A DNA stretch of 64,000 nt from JAMOQA01 sp964582785. GTDB lineage: Bacteria > Acidobacteriota > Polarisedimenticolia > J045. The translations under genes and the position numbers were made by a program. Positions 16,056-24,986 of this stretch are shown here, piece after piece. The notes below the pieces were generated by a model that searched no databases, had not been told where the DNA came from, and saw nothing but the letters and a program-made list of their open reading frames with translations. The stretch spans positions 40,903-104,902 of the forward strand of contig CAZOTT010000001.1 of assembly GCA_964582785.1 (NCBI GenBank), written 5' to 3'. Position 1 is the first letter of the stretch; each line of letters starts with the position of its first letter.

Positions 16056-17056
16056 CCGACCAGGAGGTCCCCGGCGACGACCACGACGGCGGCGCCGTCG
16101 AACCGTCCCGCCCGCAGGTCGTCGAGGGCCTGCCCCGCCCGTTCCAGGGGATACGGCACCGGGCGCGTCCGGACCGGAACCCGGGGGGCCAGGGCGAGGA
16201 ACTCGATCCCGTCCCGCCGGGTCAGGTTGGCCACCGAGACCACCTCGCGCTCTTCCCACAGGATCTCGTAGGGGAAGGCCGGGATCTCCGACATGTAGAT
16301 GCCGCCGCAGACGACGCGCCCCCCCTTTCGCACGTCGCGCAGGGCCTTCGGCAGCAGGGAACCGACCGGGGCGAAGAGGATCGCCGCGTCCAGGGGCTCC
16401 GGGGGGTCCTGGTCCGACCCGCCCGCCCACTCGGCGCCCATTTCCCGGGCGAAGGCGGCACCCCGCTCGTCCCCGGGCCGGACGAAAGCGAAGACCCGCC
16501 TGTCCTCGTACCGGGCCACCTGGCAGATCACGTGGGCCGCCGCGCCGAACCCGTAGAAGCCGATCGTCTCGGCATCCCCGGTGAAGCGGTAGGAGCGGTA
16601 GCCGATCAGGCCCGCGCAGAGCAGGGGGGCCGCCTGGAGGTCCGGGTACTCCCCGGGGATCGGGAAGGCGTACCGGTGATCGGCGACGGTGTACTCGGCG
16701 AACCCCCCGTCCAGGTGGTAGCCGGTGAACCGCGCCCGGTCGCAGAGGTTCTCCCGGCCGGAGCGGCAGTAGCGGCATTCCCCGCAGGTCCAGCCGAGCC
16801 AGGGAATCCCGACCCGGTCCCCGACGGCGAACCCCTCGACCCCCTCCCCGAGCGCCGTGACGTGGCCCACCACCTGGTGCCCGAGGACCAGCGGCAGCTT
16901 CGGGTCGGGCAGTTCCCCGTCCACGACGTGAAGATCCGTCCGGCAGACACCGCAGGCGTGGACCCGGACCTGGACCTGGCCGGGCCCCGGCTCCGGCACC
17001 GGGATCCCGGCCATTCGCAGGGGCCTCCCCGGCCCCTCGAAGAGCATCGCGCGCAT
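16052..17056 (-). CDS. Zinc-dependent alcohol dehydrogenase (medium-chain family)
   Basis: NAD(P)-dependent dehydrogenase of 334 residues. Catalytic zinc ligands are C35 (ACGVCRTDLH) and H60; the usual GHE is GHQ here, as in one known ADH subgroup. Structural zinc ligands are C91, C94, C97 and C105 (CGECRYCRSGRENLC). The cofactor region shows IGFYGFGAAAHVICQ, a slightly altered GxGxxG loop. The ATG at 17056 follows a GGGGGAGGTGACGGG ribosome site. A second in-frame ATG three codons later is less well placed. Substrate unknown. A second, different zinc alcohol dehydrogenase begins at 63558. Confidence 0.9.
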   Translation of the reverse strand: MRAMLFEGPGRPLRMAGIPVPEPGPGQVQVRVHACGVCRTDLHVVDGELPDPKLPLVLGHQVVGHVTALGEGVEGFAVGDRVGIPWLGWTCGECRYCRSGRENLCDRARFTGYHLDGGFAEYTVADHRYAFPIPGEYPDLQAAPLLCAGLIGYRSYRFTGDAETIGFYGFGAAAHVICQVARYEDRRVFAFVRPGDERGAAFAREMGAEWAGGSDQDPPEPLDAAILFAPVGSLLPKALRDVRKGGRVVCGGIYMSEIPAFPYEILWEEREVVSVANLTRRDGIEFLALAPRVPVRTRPVPYPLERAGQALDDLRAGRFDGAAVVVVAGDLLVG

Positions 17057-17238
17057 CCCGTCACCTCCCCCGGTCCGCACCGGGGACCGGGTTCCAGTGT
17101 GCGCCCCGACCCGGGACGATACAACCGGCCGGGATCCCCGGGGAACGGGGGCCGCCCCCGCGTCGCGGGCCGGCGGGAGGCGAACCGGCCCGGCACACCG
17201 CCGGGAGCGCCTCTGCCCGGATCGTACCCGGGCCGGTC

Positions 17239-17268
17239 TTGACTCCTCCGGCCCCGTCACCCAGATAT
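17239..17268 (+). promoter_or_regulatory. Promoter of the hemerythrin gene
   Basis: TTGACT (17239-17244) and AGATAT (17263-17268) are separated by 18 bp, about 50 bp before the ATG at 17317. This is one of the clearest sigma-70-type promoters in the window. Confidence 0.6.
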
Positions 17269-17316
17269 GACCCCGGGACGGACGCCGGCCGTCCGCACCC
17301 GCGAAGGAGGAAAACG

Positions 17317-17724
17317 ATGCCCTTCATCGAGTGGAGCCCCGCCCTGAGCGTGGGCAACGAGGAGATCGACGCCCAGCACCGGAAACTGGTCGACCTCGTC
17401 GACCGGCTGCATGCCGCCACGGTGGCCGGGGAGGTGCGGGAACGGCTCGGGCAGTTCCTGGTGGAACTGGTGGACTACACGAAGTACCACTTCTCGACGG
17501 AGGAACGCCTGTTCGAGGAGCGCGGTTACCCCGGGCGCGACGAGCACGTGGCCCGGCACCGTGAGTTCGTTTCCCGCCTCCTCGAGTACATGGAGGCGTA
17601 CGACGAGGGGAACACGGCGATCTCCATCGGGATGCTCCAGTACCTCAGGGACTGGGTCCTCCACCACATCGGCGAAGAGGACCGCCGCTACGCATCCTTC
17701 CTCTTCGGCGCGCCGGTCGGCTGA
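17317..17724 (+). CDS. Bacteriohemerythrin
   Basis: A 135-residue cytoplasmic di-iron protein that binds O2 (or senses O2/NO). All ligands of the hemerythrin fold are present: H21, H58 and E62 (HFSTE), H77 and H81 (HVARH), H117 and D122. Its length equals that of stand-alone bacteriohemerythrins; there is no fused signalling domain. It starts at ATG 17317 after GGAGGAAAACG and is followed by a strong bidirectional hairpin. It stands alone in its transcript, divergent from the alcohol dehydrogenase. Confidence 0.95.
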   Translation: MPFIEWSPALSVGNEEIDAQHRKLVDLVDRLHAATVAGEVRERLGQFLVELVDYTKYHFSTEERLFEERGYPGRDEHVARHREFVSRLLEYMEAYDEGNTAISIGMLQYLRDWVLHHIGEEDRRYASFLFGAPVG

Positions 17725-17749
17725 CCCGGCGGGAGCGACGCCGCGGGGC

Positions 17750-17775
17750 GCGGGGAGGCCGGTCGGCCTCCCCGC
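17750..17775. terminator. Bidirectional terminator between hemerythrin and C25 protease genes
   Basis: GCGGGGAGGCC (17750-17760), a 4-nt loop GGTC and GGCCTCCCCGC (17765-17775) form an 11-bp perfect stem followed by GTTCGTCT. It lies 25 bp after the hemerythrin stop and 23 bp after the stop of the convergent protease gene. Confidence 0.75.
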
Positions 17776-17798
17776 GTTCGTCTCCGCCGGAAAACCCG

Positions 17799-20700
17799 TC
17801 AGCGGCCGTAGTGGCCCCAGGGTCCGACCCCGTCCGGGCCCTCCCCGACGACGATCCAGCAGCGGTAGGTCCCGCCGGAGGTATCGCGGAAGGTGTTGTC
17901 CGCCGGGTCGTCGTCCTCGCCGGTCACGTCGGAGAAGTTCTCCGCCGCCGACGGATCGGAAGCCCGCCAGACCTGGTAGGTGAGGCAGAGCGGGTCGCTC
18001 CACCACTCGAGGACGACGGCATCCGCGTCCTTCCGGACGGAGGTCAGTTTCACCTCCCCCGGGACACCGCAGGCCGAGTCGTCGCAGACCTGCTCCGTGG
18101 ACTGCACGACGATGTCGTCCACCCACCAGCCGGTCCTGCTGGAGGAGGAGTCGCAGGCATAGTGCCAGCGGAATTTCACCGTCTTTCCGCTCCAGGCGGA
18201 GAGGTCCACGACCACGTGCTTCCAGTCGGTGTACTCCCCGGTCCAGCCGTCCCGGCCCGAGAGGGGTCCGCCGGAGAAGCTCCGGTCATACCCTCCCTCC
18301 GTGATGCTCGGCCCGAGGTCGGTCCAGGTGGCGCCCCCGTCGTCGCTGATCTCGAGAACGCCCCCGTCGTACCCGCTCTCCGAGTCCATGAAGTGCCAGA
18401 ACTCCAGGGTCGCCCCGTCCGCCAGGGTGTACTCCCTGCTGTAGAGGCTGTCTTCCTTGGTCGAGTCGACGTCGGAAACGAACCAGGCCCAGGATCCGCC
18501 GCCGGTGTGGTTCTTCGTGTCGGCGACACCCCAGTCGTCGGTGCCCTGGCTCGCGGAGTGGGACCACCCTTCCGGCTCCGCCCCCCCGTGCTCCAGGTCC
18601 TCGGTTTCCTGCCGCGGCTCGTCGTCCACCTCGAGGACGTCGTCGAACCCGTCCTGCCAGGTTCCCTCCGTGGACGTCATGTCCACCGTGAAGTGGGCGT
18701 TCTCCATGCAGGAGACGGCGCCCGTCTCCACCCGGAACCGCGCGGTCGCCTCCTGCTGGAACGGGATCGTGCCGAGGTCCACCGGGTTGTTCAGCACGGC
18801 GACCTTCGCGTCCGACGAGAGGGATGCCTCGACCGCCGTCGCGTCCCCCCAGCCCCGGTTCCGGATCGTCACCTCGTACCAGACCGTCTCCCCGACGTCG
18901 GCGTGGCCGTCCGGATCGCAGGCCTCCCCGTCGTCCACCGCGTGGCCCGACACCACGAGGTCGGGAACCTCCTCCGCCCTGTCGCCGCAGACCTCGAGTC
19001 GCCAGTTGTTCAGGGTGCCCGTATCCCCGCCGGCGTGGTCCTCGACGATCAGCTTCCAGGTACCCCACGCGTTCTCCCCGTTGAACCTGTCCAGCGACTC
19101 GGCGGGCTCCGTCTCGGTGTCGTACCAGGTGACGATGTCGTCGTCGCTGCCCCCCGTCCGGTCGTGGAGGACGACCCGCGTTCCCGCGGGAGACTGCACG
19201 ATCACCCGCAGGTCCCCGATGTAGGTGTGGGAGATATCCACGTAGACGTTCACCTCGCTGATGACGATCTTGTTCGGGTAATCGAGGGTGCTCTCCACCG
19301 TCGAGTTGTCCTCGATGTCCTTCGGCACGTCCGTGGAAAAGTCCGACTTGGCGCAGGACGAGATCATCACGTCGAAGGTCAGGACCCAGTCGGTATCGGA
19401 CCCGGACTCGTGGACCGAAAGGGTGAAGGTCACGGGCTGCTGGTCCGGCGCGTCGTCCGCCACGGAGAAGCGGAACGGCGGCGGCTCGTTCGGCTGGACC
19501 TTGCCCGCCTCGATGTCCGGCCAGTCCGCCTCGTCCCGGAGGATCGTGATGTACGGGGAGTCACAGCTCAGGGTCCCGTGGATCCCCCGCGCGTCCCGGT
19601 GCCCCTGGTTGGCCAGGTAGACCGTCATGTCCACGGTCTCCCCCGGGCCGGCGACACCGTTCCCGTTGCCCCCCTCGCTGTCGTCGATGTCGTAGTGGTC
19701 CACGTCGAGCTGCACGGCGGCGACCCGCTCGCTGAACGACGTCGTTCCCGAGCTGCCGTCGGCGGCGTGCCAGTCCAGCTCGAACCCCATCAGCGACCAG
19801 TCGGGGACGCCGTCGAGCACGTGCACCCGGTAGTGGTCCGGCAGGCTCGTCCCCTGCTCGTGAGGCTGCAGGTCGGGGAAGTCGGCCATGTCGTCGACGA
19901 TCTCGCAGAGGCCGGGGGTGGTCGTCCGGAGCTGCCCCCAGAGCCCCGTCCCCGGCTGCTCGCCCACGTTCTCCACGGTGACCGGCATGGTGAACGTTTC
20001 CCCGGGGTTCGCCACCCCGTCACCGTCCCCGCCGTCGGTGTCATCGACCTCGTGGGAACGGTGAACGAGCCAGGGCGAGTCCGGCGAGATGACCTGCGTG
20101 GAGCCCAGGTGGGGCCGGAAGTCGTGTTTCGTCACGGTGACCAGCATGTCGCCCACCTGCTGGGGCGCCGGGTCGAGCACCAGCGTGACCTCCCCGTTCG
20201 CGTCCGTGTAGCCGGACTCGAAGACCCCCTCGTCCTCCTTCTGCACGGCCACCAGGGCCCCCTCCACGGGCTGGCCGTTCCAGCTCACGGTGACCGTGAA
20301 GTGGCTCTCACCGATCGGCAGGCTGTCGTCGTAGCTGACGTCCCAGTCCCGCGGGGCCCGGGTCCAGAGGGAAAGGGACGGCTCGGCCAGCAGGTTGTAC
20401 ATCTCGAAGTAGTACTGCACCGTCCCGGTGTCGCCGTAGTGGTCGTAGAGATCCATCTTCGACAGCCGGTTGATCGTCGCGATCGCCGGGGTGTCGTCCA
20501 TCGGGAACGTGTGGGTGTGCAGGCGGCGCTGGAAGTAGTCGTCCTCGTCCCAGTAGGAACTGTTGGACGCCCCGAGGAAGGCGATCGCCCCCTTGTGGGC
20601 CAGCTTCTGCCACGTCTCGCCGAAGCACTCGTCCCGGTTGAGGGTGCCGGTGACACAGGCGTTCGAGATGACGAACGGGTACATCCCGTCGTTCGTGTTC

Positions 20701-22217
20701 GAGCGGACATCGTCCTGGTCGTACCCGCCGTGGTCCGTGGGCCCCTGCCAGCTGGTCTCGCTGCCGTGCCCCGAGTAGTTGACGATCGCCCGGCCCTCGT
20801 CGATCGACGCCCGGATCTCGGAGGTGTCGGCGTCGTAGGTGTGGTAGTGCCGGTCGCAGGACTCCTTCCCGTGGGACCAGTTCGTCTGGAGGTAGTCGTT
20901 CGGCGTGTAGAACGTGTCGATGCACCAGTCGTGGGTGCCCTCGATCATGTCGATGTGGCCGGAGTCCGACGTGCCGATGAACCCCGCCTTCTTGATCCAG
21001 GTGGTGGCGGTGAAGGTCGCCTTCTCGTAGAGGAGGAGCTTGTCGACCACGTTCTGCGTCTCCTCGGCCGTGCGGGTCGAGATGCGGGCGATCTCCACGT
21101 CGGGCAGGTAGTCGTCCCCGTCGAGGCAGGCGTACCAGTTGTCCGTCACCTGGGAGTTGCCTCCCCCGTTCCCCCAGTGGATCGGCGTGAAGTCGGTGTC
21201 ACCGACCATCAGCACCCAGCCGAGGGAGGGATTCGACCAGGTGTCGTACCGCTGCTGGAGGGCGTTCTTCACGTCCTGGTCGGTGGGGTCGCTGCCCAGG
21301 TCGGAGGTCCGGATCACCTCCACCTTGAAGCCCTGCCGCCGCTTCCAGTCGACCAGCGGCCGGATCGCGTCGGCGAAGCCGTCGTAGACGACCACGACCA
21401 TCCCCTCGGCGCCCTCGGCCGCCCCGCCCGCCTCGCCCCGGGGGGCGGAAGGCGCCGGGCCGGGCGGCTCGGGGGGGGAAAGGATCGCCTCCCGGAGGGA
21501 CCGGTCCAGGGCGGGAGAGGCGTGCCGCAGGTGGTTCCGGCGCATCGCCTGGCGGCTGCCCCCCTCGATCTCGAGGGTCACGCGGGCCCGGGACCAGGCG
21601 TGCAGGACCCCCTTCGCCGGCTCGTACCGCACCGGCCGGGCCTCGACCAGGACCACGTGCCGTCCCCGGACGACGGCCCGGTCGACCACCCGGCCCGGTT
21701 CCGCGGGCCAGGGCCGGTTGCTCCCGTAGATCTTCCCGTTCTCCCGCCAGGGGACGAGCCGGTCGGCGCCCGGGATCTTCGGAACCGGTGGCTGGACCGG
21801 CAGCACCTTCGCCGGCACCCCCAGTTCCTCGAGGGAGATCGTCCGCTCGTCGAGGGGGGTGACGGTCAGCCGCACCCGGGCGCCGGGAGGCACCTCGATC
21901 ATCTTCCGCACCACCGGGAGACGGGGGGCGCCGAGCTCGGCCACCAGGCCCCCTCCCGGGATCTCGAGGACCGTGCGGTCGCCGCCCTTCGTCCCCGCCA
22001 GTTTCCCGTACGCGATCCCGGGCACGCGGACCTCGAGGTCCACGTACCGCCCGGTCCAGCGCAGGGGGGTGACGGTCGCCGGGGTCCCGGCCGGCTCCCC
22101 GGTGAGAGAGAGCCACCGGTCCGGGTGGGGGGTCGGACCACCGGCCAGCCCGGGCAGGACGAGGGAGAACAGCACGAGGAGCAGGGAGACGACGGGGGGC
22201 ACGAAACGCTGCTTCAT
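17799..22217 (-). CDS. Secreted gingipain-type cysteine protease (peptidase C25) with P-domain and multiple accessory domains
   Basis: An exported protease of 1472 residues. Signal peptide 1-26. Gingipain propeptide-like region about 45-260. Catalytic C25 domain about 272-600 with H484 in NYSGHGSETSW and nucleophile C521 in ISNACVTG. Next comes an Ig-like segment (about 625-700), then repeated domains carrying a GDGDGVANPGE or GNGNGVAGPGE motif (near 725, 845 and 1090, CARDB-like). A proprotein-convertase P-domain lies at about 957-1075 (ISHTYIGDLRVIVQSP to WGTWKLIVEDHAGGDTG). An immune-inhibitor-A/MAM-like domain lies at about 1226-1370, and a fibronectin-like end follows. It is much longer than the catalytic unit needs, and no PorSS-type CTD was noted. 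The ATG is preceded by GGAGGTCC. A GTG 108 bp upstream is in frame but gives no signal peptide at the N-terminus. Confidence 0.92.
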   Translation of the reverse strand: MKQRFVPPVVSLLLVLFSLVLPGLAGGPTPHPDRWLSLTGEPAGTPATVTPLRWTGRYVDLEVRVPGIAYGKLAGTKGGDRTVLEIPGGGLVAELGAPRLPVVRKMIEVPPGARVRLTVTPLDERTISLEELGVPAKVLPVQPPVPKIPGADRLVPWRENGKIYGSNRPWPAEPGRVVDRAVVRGRHVVLVEARPVRYEPAKGVLHAWSRARVTLEIEGGSRQAMRRNHLRHASPALDRSLREAILSPPEPPGPAPSAPRGEAGGAAEGAEGMVVVVYDGFADAIRPLVDWKRRQGFKVEVIRTSDLGSDPTDQDVKNALQQRYDTWSNPSLGWVLMVGDTDFTPIHWGNGGGNSQVTDNWYACLDGDDYLPDVEIARISTRTAEETQNVVDKLLLYEKATFTATTWIKKAGFIGTSDSGHIDMIEGTHDWCIDTFYTPNDYLQTNWSHGKESCDRHYHTYDADTSEIRASIDEGRAIVNYSGHGSETSWQGPTDHGGYDQDDVRSNTNDGMYPFVISNACVTGTLNRDECFGETWQKLAHKGAIAFLGASNSSYWDEDDYFQRRLHTHTFPMDDTPAIATINRLSKMDLYDHYGDTGTVQYYFEMYNLLAEPSLSLWTRAPRDWDVSYDDSLPIGESHFTVTVSWNGQPVEGALVAVQKEDEGVFESGYTDANGEVTLVLDPAPQQVGDMLVTVTKHDFRPHLGSTQVISPDSPWLVHRSHEVDDTDGGDGDGVANPGETFTMPVTVENVGEQPGTGLWGQLRTTTPGLCEIVDDMADFPDLQPHEQGTSLPDHYRVHVLDGVPDWSLMGFELDWHAADGSSGTTSFSERVAAVQLDVDHYDIDDSEGGNGNGVAGPGETVDMTVYLANQGHRDARGIHGTLSCDSPYITILRDEADWPDIEAGKVQPNEPPPFRFSVADDAPDQQPVTFTLSVHESGSDTDWVLTFDVMISSCAKSDFSTDVPKDIEDNSTVESTLDYPNKIVISEVNVYVDISHTYIGDLRVIVQSPAGTRVVLHDRTGGSDDDIVTWYDTETEPAESLDRFNGENAWGTWKLIVEDHAGGDTGTLNNWRLEVCGDRAEEVPDLVVSGHAVDDGEACDPDGHADVGETVWYEVTIRNRGWGDATAVEASLSSDAKVAVLNNPVDLGTIPFQQEATARFRVETGAVSCMENAHFTVDMTSTEGTWQDGFDDVLEVDDEPRQETEDLEHGGAEPEGWSHSASQGTDDWGVADTKNHTGGGSWAWFVSDVDSTKEDSLYSREYTLADGATLEFWHFMDSESGYDGGVLEISDDGGATWTDLGPSITEGGYDRSFSGGPLSGRDGWTGEYTDWKHVVVDLSAWSGKTVKFRWHYACDSSSSRTGWWVDDIVVQSTEQVCDDSACGVPGEVKLTSVRKDADAVVLEWWSDPLCLTYQVWRASDPSAAENFSDVTGEDDDPADNTFRDTSGGTYRCWIVVGEGPDGVGPWGHYGR

Positions 22218-22234
22218 GACGGACCTCCACGGCG

Positions 22235-22257
22235 CGGCCCCGGTCGCACCGGGGCCG
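22235..22257. other. Perfect hairpin in the leader of the C25 protease / downstream of fabI
   Basis: CGGCCCCGGT (22235-22244), loop CGC and ACCGGGGCCG (22248-22257) make a 10-bp stem. It lies between the fabI stop and the protease start on the minus strand. There is no U-tract, so it may act as an attenuating leader structure or a weak terminator of fabI. Confidence 0.4.
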
Positions 22258-22368
22258 TCGCCTAGAGGTACGGCCATCCCCCGGCGGCAGGCAAGCGGAA
22301 ACGAGGCGCACGAACCGGTCCGCACCGGGCCGGGACGCTCCCCGGGGCCGGTTTCCCGGGCGGCGGCC

Positions 22369-23151
22369 TCAGCCCGCCATGATCGACGCCCCGCAGTCCA
22401 CGTGGAAGACCTCCCCCGTGATCCCGGCGGACAGGTCGGAGACGAGGAAGACCGCCGCTCCGCCCACGTCGCGACCCTCCACGTTCCGGCCCAGGGGAGC
22501 CCGCTTCGCCGTGTGCCCGAGGATCGAGCGGAAGTTGCGGATTCCCATCGCGGACAGGGTGCGCAGGGGCCCGCCGGAGATCGCGTTGACCCGGATGCCC
22601 CGCTCCCCGAGTTCCGCCGCCAGGTAGCGGGTCGCGCACTCGAGAGCGGCCTTCGCCACTCCCATCAAGTTGTACCCGGGGACCACCTTCTCGGACCCGT
22701 AGTAGGTCATCGCCAGGATCGACCCGCCCCCCGGCATCAGCTCCCGGGCCCGCCGGGCGAGGGCGACAAGGGAGTACGCCGAGACCCCGAGGGCGAGGTC
22801 CCAGGCCTCCCGGGGGGTCTCGACGAACGTTCCCGGCACCAGGTACCGCCGGTCGGCGAACGCGATCGAGTGGACGACGAAGTCGAGCCGGCCCCAGTCC
22901 CTCTCCCAGGCGGCGAAGATCCCGTCCAGGTCCTCTTCCCGCGTCGCGTCGCAGGGGAAGATCCACGGATCCCGCGCCACCTCGAGGGCCTCGAGGGCGA
23001 GGCGCGTGCGGGCGCGGTTCTTCTCCCCGGGCAGGTGCTGGAACCCGCAGCGGGCGCCGTGGCCCTCGAGGGCCCGGGCGATGTGCCAGGCGTAGGACCG
23101 CTCGTTGGCGACCCCGAAGACCAGTCCCTGGCGGCCGGCGAGCAGGTCCAT
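22369..23151 (-). CDS. fabI: Enoyl-[acyl-carrier-protein] reductase (NADH), FabI
   Basis: The last step of each fatty-acid elongation cycle: reduction of trans-2-enoyl-ACP. 260 residues, the usual FabI length. Short-chain reductase fold with the FabI-specific cofactor loop GVANERSYAWHIA (13-25). The active site reads Y150, Y160 and K167 (Tyr-x6-Lys, in TYYGSEKVVPGYNLMGVAK), matching E. coli Y146/Y156/K163. ATG after a GGAGGTGAGGA ribosome site. It lies 29 bp after the acyl-CoA dehydrogenase gene, so fatty-acid synthesis and breakdown genes share a transcript here. Confidence 0.96.
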   Translation of the reverse strand: MDLLAGRQGLVFGVANERSYAWHIARALEGHGARCGFQHLPGEKNRARTRLALEALEVARDPWIFPCDATREEDLDGIFAAWERDWGRLDFVVHSIAFADRRYLVPGTFVETPREAWDLALGVSAYSLVALARRARELMPGGGSILAMTYYGSEKVVPGYNLMGVAKAALECATRYLAAELGERGIRVNAISGGPLRTLSAMGIRNFRSILGHTAKRAPLGRNVEGRDVGGAAVFLVSDLSAGITGEVFHVDCGASIMAG

Positions 23152-23180
23152 TCCTCACCTCCGGGGGACGGCCGGCGGAC

Positions 23181-24914
23181 TCACCACCCGACCGGGTACC
23201 GCCCCTCCTCCCGGAGCAGTTCCACGATCTCGTCGTCGTACCGGTCCTGGGGCTGCTCGATCGAGTCCAGCTCGTACCGTACCCGGCGGCACGCCTCGTC
23301 GATGAACCGGCGGGCCAGGAGGATCTCCCGCGCCGCGCGCTCCGGCCCGACCTCGGCCACCCGCGTCGAGGCCCGGGAGAGGCAGGCGGTCGCCCCGTAG
23401 AGCTGGATCGCCCCGTCCGCCAGCCGGCGGATCGTGTACTGCTCCCGCAGGATCGCGCGGCGATGCTTCCGGACGATCTCCTCGACCCGGTCGGCGAAGG
23501 CGCCGATGGCCGCGGCCAGCTTCTCCCCGTCCCCGCGGAGCGGCTCCGCCACCCAGGAGGGAACGCCGGCGCGATCCACCCGGCGCTCGCGCCCGAGGAT
23601 CTCCTCCACCGCCTCCCGCCCGAGGCCCTCCTTCTCGGCCCGGACGGCGCGGGTGACGAGGGTGCCCGGCTCCCGCAGGGCGACCAGCGTCTCCGCCAGC
23701 CGCATCACCTCGTTGGCTCCCTCGAAGATCAGGTTGATCCGCGCGTCGCGCAGGTAGCGCTGGTAGGGGTACTCCGCCATGTAGCCGATGCCCCCCACCA
23801 CCTGGATCGCGTCGTTGACCACCTGCCAGAGGGTCTCCGAGCCGAAGACCTTGCAGTACCCGGTCTCGACGGAAAGGTTCAGGTCCGTCGTGTCGGCCAG
23901 GCCCGAGGCCAGGTAGACGGCCGCGTCCACCGCGTAGGCCCAGGAGGCCATCCGGCCGAGCTTTTCCCGGATCATCCCGAAGTCGGCAATCGGCCGGCGG
24001 AACTGCTTCCGTTCCCGCGCGTGCTCGATCGCCATCCGGACCAGCTCCTTCGAGGCGCCGGCGCCCCCGGCGCCCAGGGAGAGCCGCCCCGTCTCCAGCG
24101 TGTGGAGGGCGATCTTCAGCCCCTCCCCCGGGGTCCCGAGGACGTTCTCCACCGGCACCGGCGTCCCGTCGAACGCCAGCTCGACGGTCGAGGTGCCGCG
24201 GATCCCGAGCTTGTGCTCGGACGGGCCGTTGGTGAAGCCCGGCGCGCCGCGCTCGACGAGGAACGCGGTGATCCCGTCCCGGCCGCCGAGCCGCTCCGGC
24301 ACGCCGGTCGCCCGGGCGAAGACCGTGAACAGCCCCGCGTACCCGCCGTTCGTGATCCAGATCTTGTTCCCGTCGAGCCGGAAACAGTTTCCTTCCGCGT
24401 CCCAGGTGGCCTTCGTCTTCAGCGACCCGGCGTCCGAACCCGCCTCCGGCTCGGTCAGGGCGAACGAGCAGATCGGGTTCCCCTCGGCGATGCCGGGGAG
24501 GTACTTCCGCTTCTGCTCCTCGTTGCCGTAGTTCAGCAGCGGCTTCGTGCCGATCGACAGGTGCGCCCCGATGAAGACGGCGAGGGAACCGTCGAGGCGC
24601 GTGACCTCCTCGACCATCCGGCAGTAGGACGTCATGCCGAAGCCGTATCCCCCGTACTCCTCCGGGATGATCGTCCCGAGCAGGCCCAGCTCGGCCAGCC
24701 CGCGGCGGACCGCTTCCGGGATCTCCTGGTCCCGGTCGATCGCCTCGGGGTCCAGGTTGTCGGCGGCCCACTCCCGGAAGGCCCGGGCAGCCATCTCGGT
24801 GGTCTCCCGCTCCTCCGGCTCCTGGCGCGGGTACGGGTAGAAGGAATCCTCGATCCGCCCGAGGAAGAGCCCCCGGGCGGGGGAATCGGTCCGCGCGGTC
24901 TCCTGGCTCATCAT
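23181..24914 (-). CDS. Acyl-CoA dehydrogenase, VLCAD/ACAD9-like with C-terminal extension
   Basis: FAD enzyme of 577 residues that oxidises acyl-CoA to enoyl-CoA. Family signs: EEYGGYGFGMTSYCRMVEE, the FAD/substrate motif CSFALTEPEAGSDAGS (about 150-165), KIWITNGGYAG, ERKQFRRPIADF, and the base glutamate in INLIFEGANEVMRL (near residue 396). The extra C-terminal helical domain (about 430-577) is shared with mitochondrial VLCAD and ACAD9. Two adjacent ATGs (24914 and 24911) follow AAGGAGGTC; spacing favours the second. Located between midA-like and fabI genes on the same strand. ACAD9 also acts in complex I assembly in mitochondria, which is notable beside nuoB and a MidA homologue. Confidence 0.94.
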   Translation of the reverse strand: MMSQETARTDSPARGLFLGRIEDSFYPYPRQEPEERETTEMAARAFREWAADNLDPEAIDRDQEIPEAVRRGLAELGLLGTIIPEEYGGYGFGMTSYCRMVEEVTRLDGSLAVFIGAHLSIGTKPLLNYGNEEQKRKYLPGIAEGNPICSFALTEPEAGSDAGSLKTKATWDAEGNCFRLDGNKIWITNGGYAGLFTVFARATGVPERLGGRDGITAFLVERGAPGFTNGPSEHKLGIRGTSTVELAFDGTPVPVENVLGTPGEGLKIALHTLETGRLSLGAGGAGASKELVRMAIEHARERKQFRRPIADFGMIREKLGRMASWAYAVDAAVYLASGLADTTDLNLSVETGYCKVFGSETLWQVVNDAIQVVGGIGYMAEYPYQRYLRDARINLIFEGANEVMRLAETLVALREPGTLVTRAVRAEKEGLGREAVEEILGRERRVDRAGVPSWVAEPLRGDGEKLAAAIGAFADRVEEIVRKHRRAILREQYTIRRLADGAIQLYGATACLSRASTRVAEVGPERAAREILLARRFIDEACRRVRYELDSIEQPQDRYDDEIVELLREEGRYPVGW

Positions 24915-24986
24915 GACCTCCTTCTGGGGTGCGGGGAGTCTACCGGAACGATCCCGGCGGGGAAACGGCGGTCCCGGACACGAAGA

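Noticed and set aside
17799..22217. Clostripain or caspase-type protease
   Set aside because: The order propeptide, C25 domain with SGHG and SNAC, and later P-domain fits the gingipain family better.
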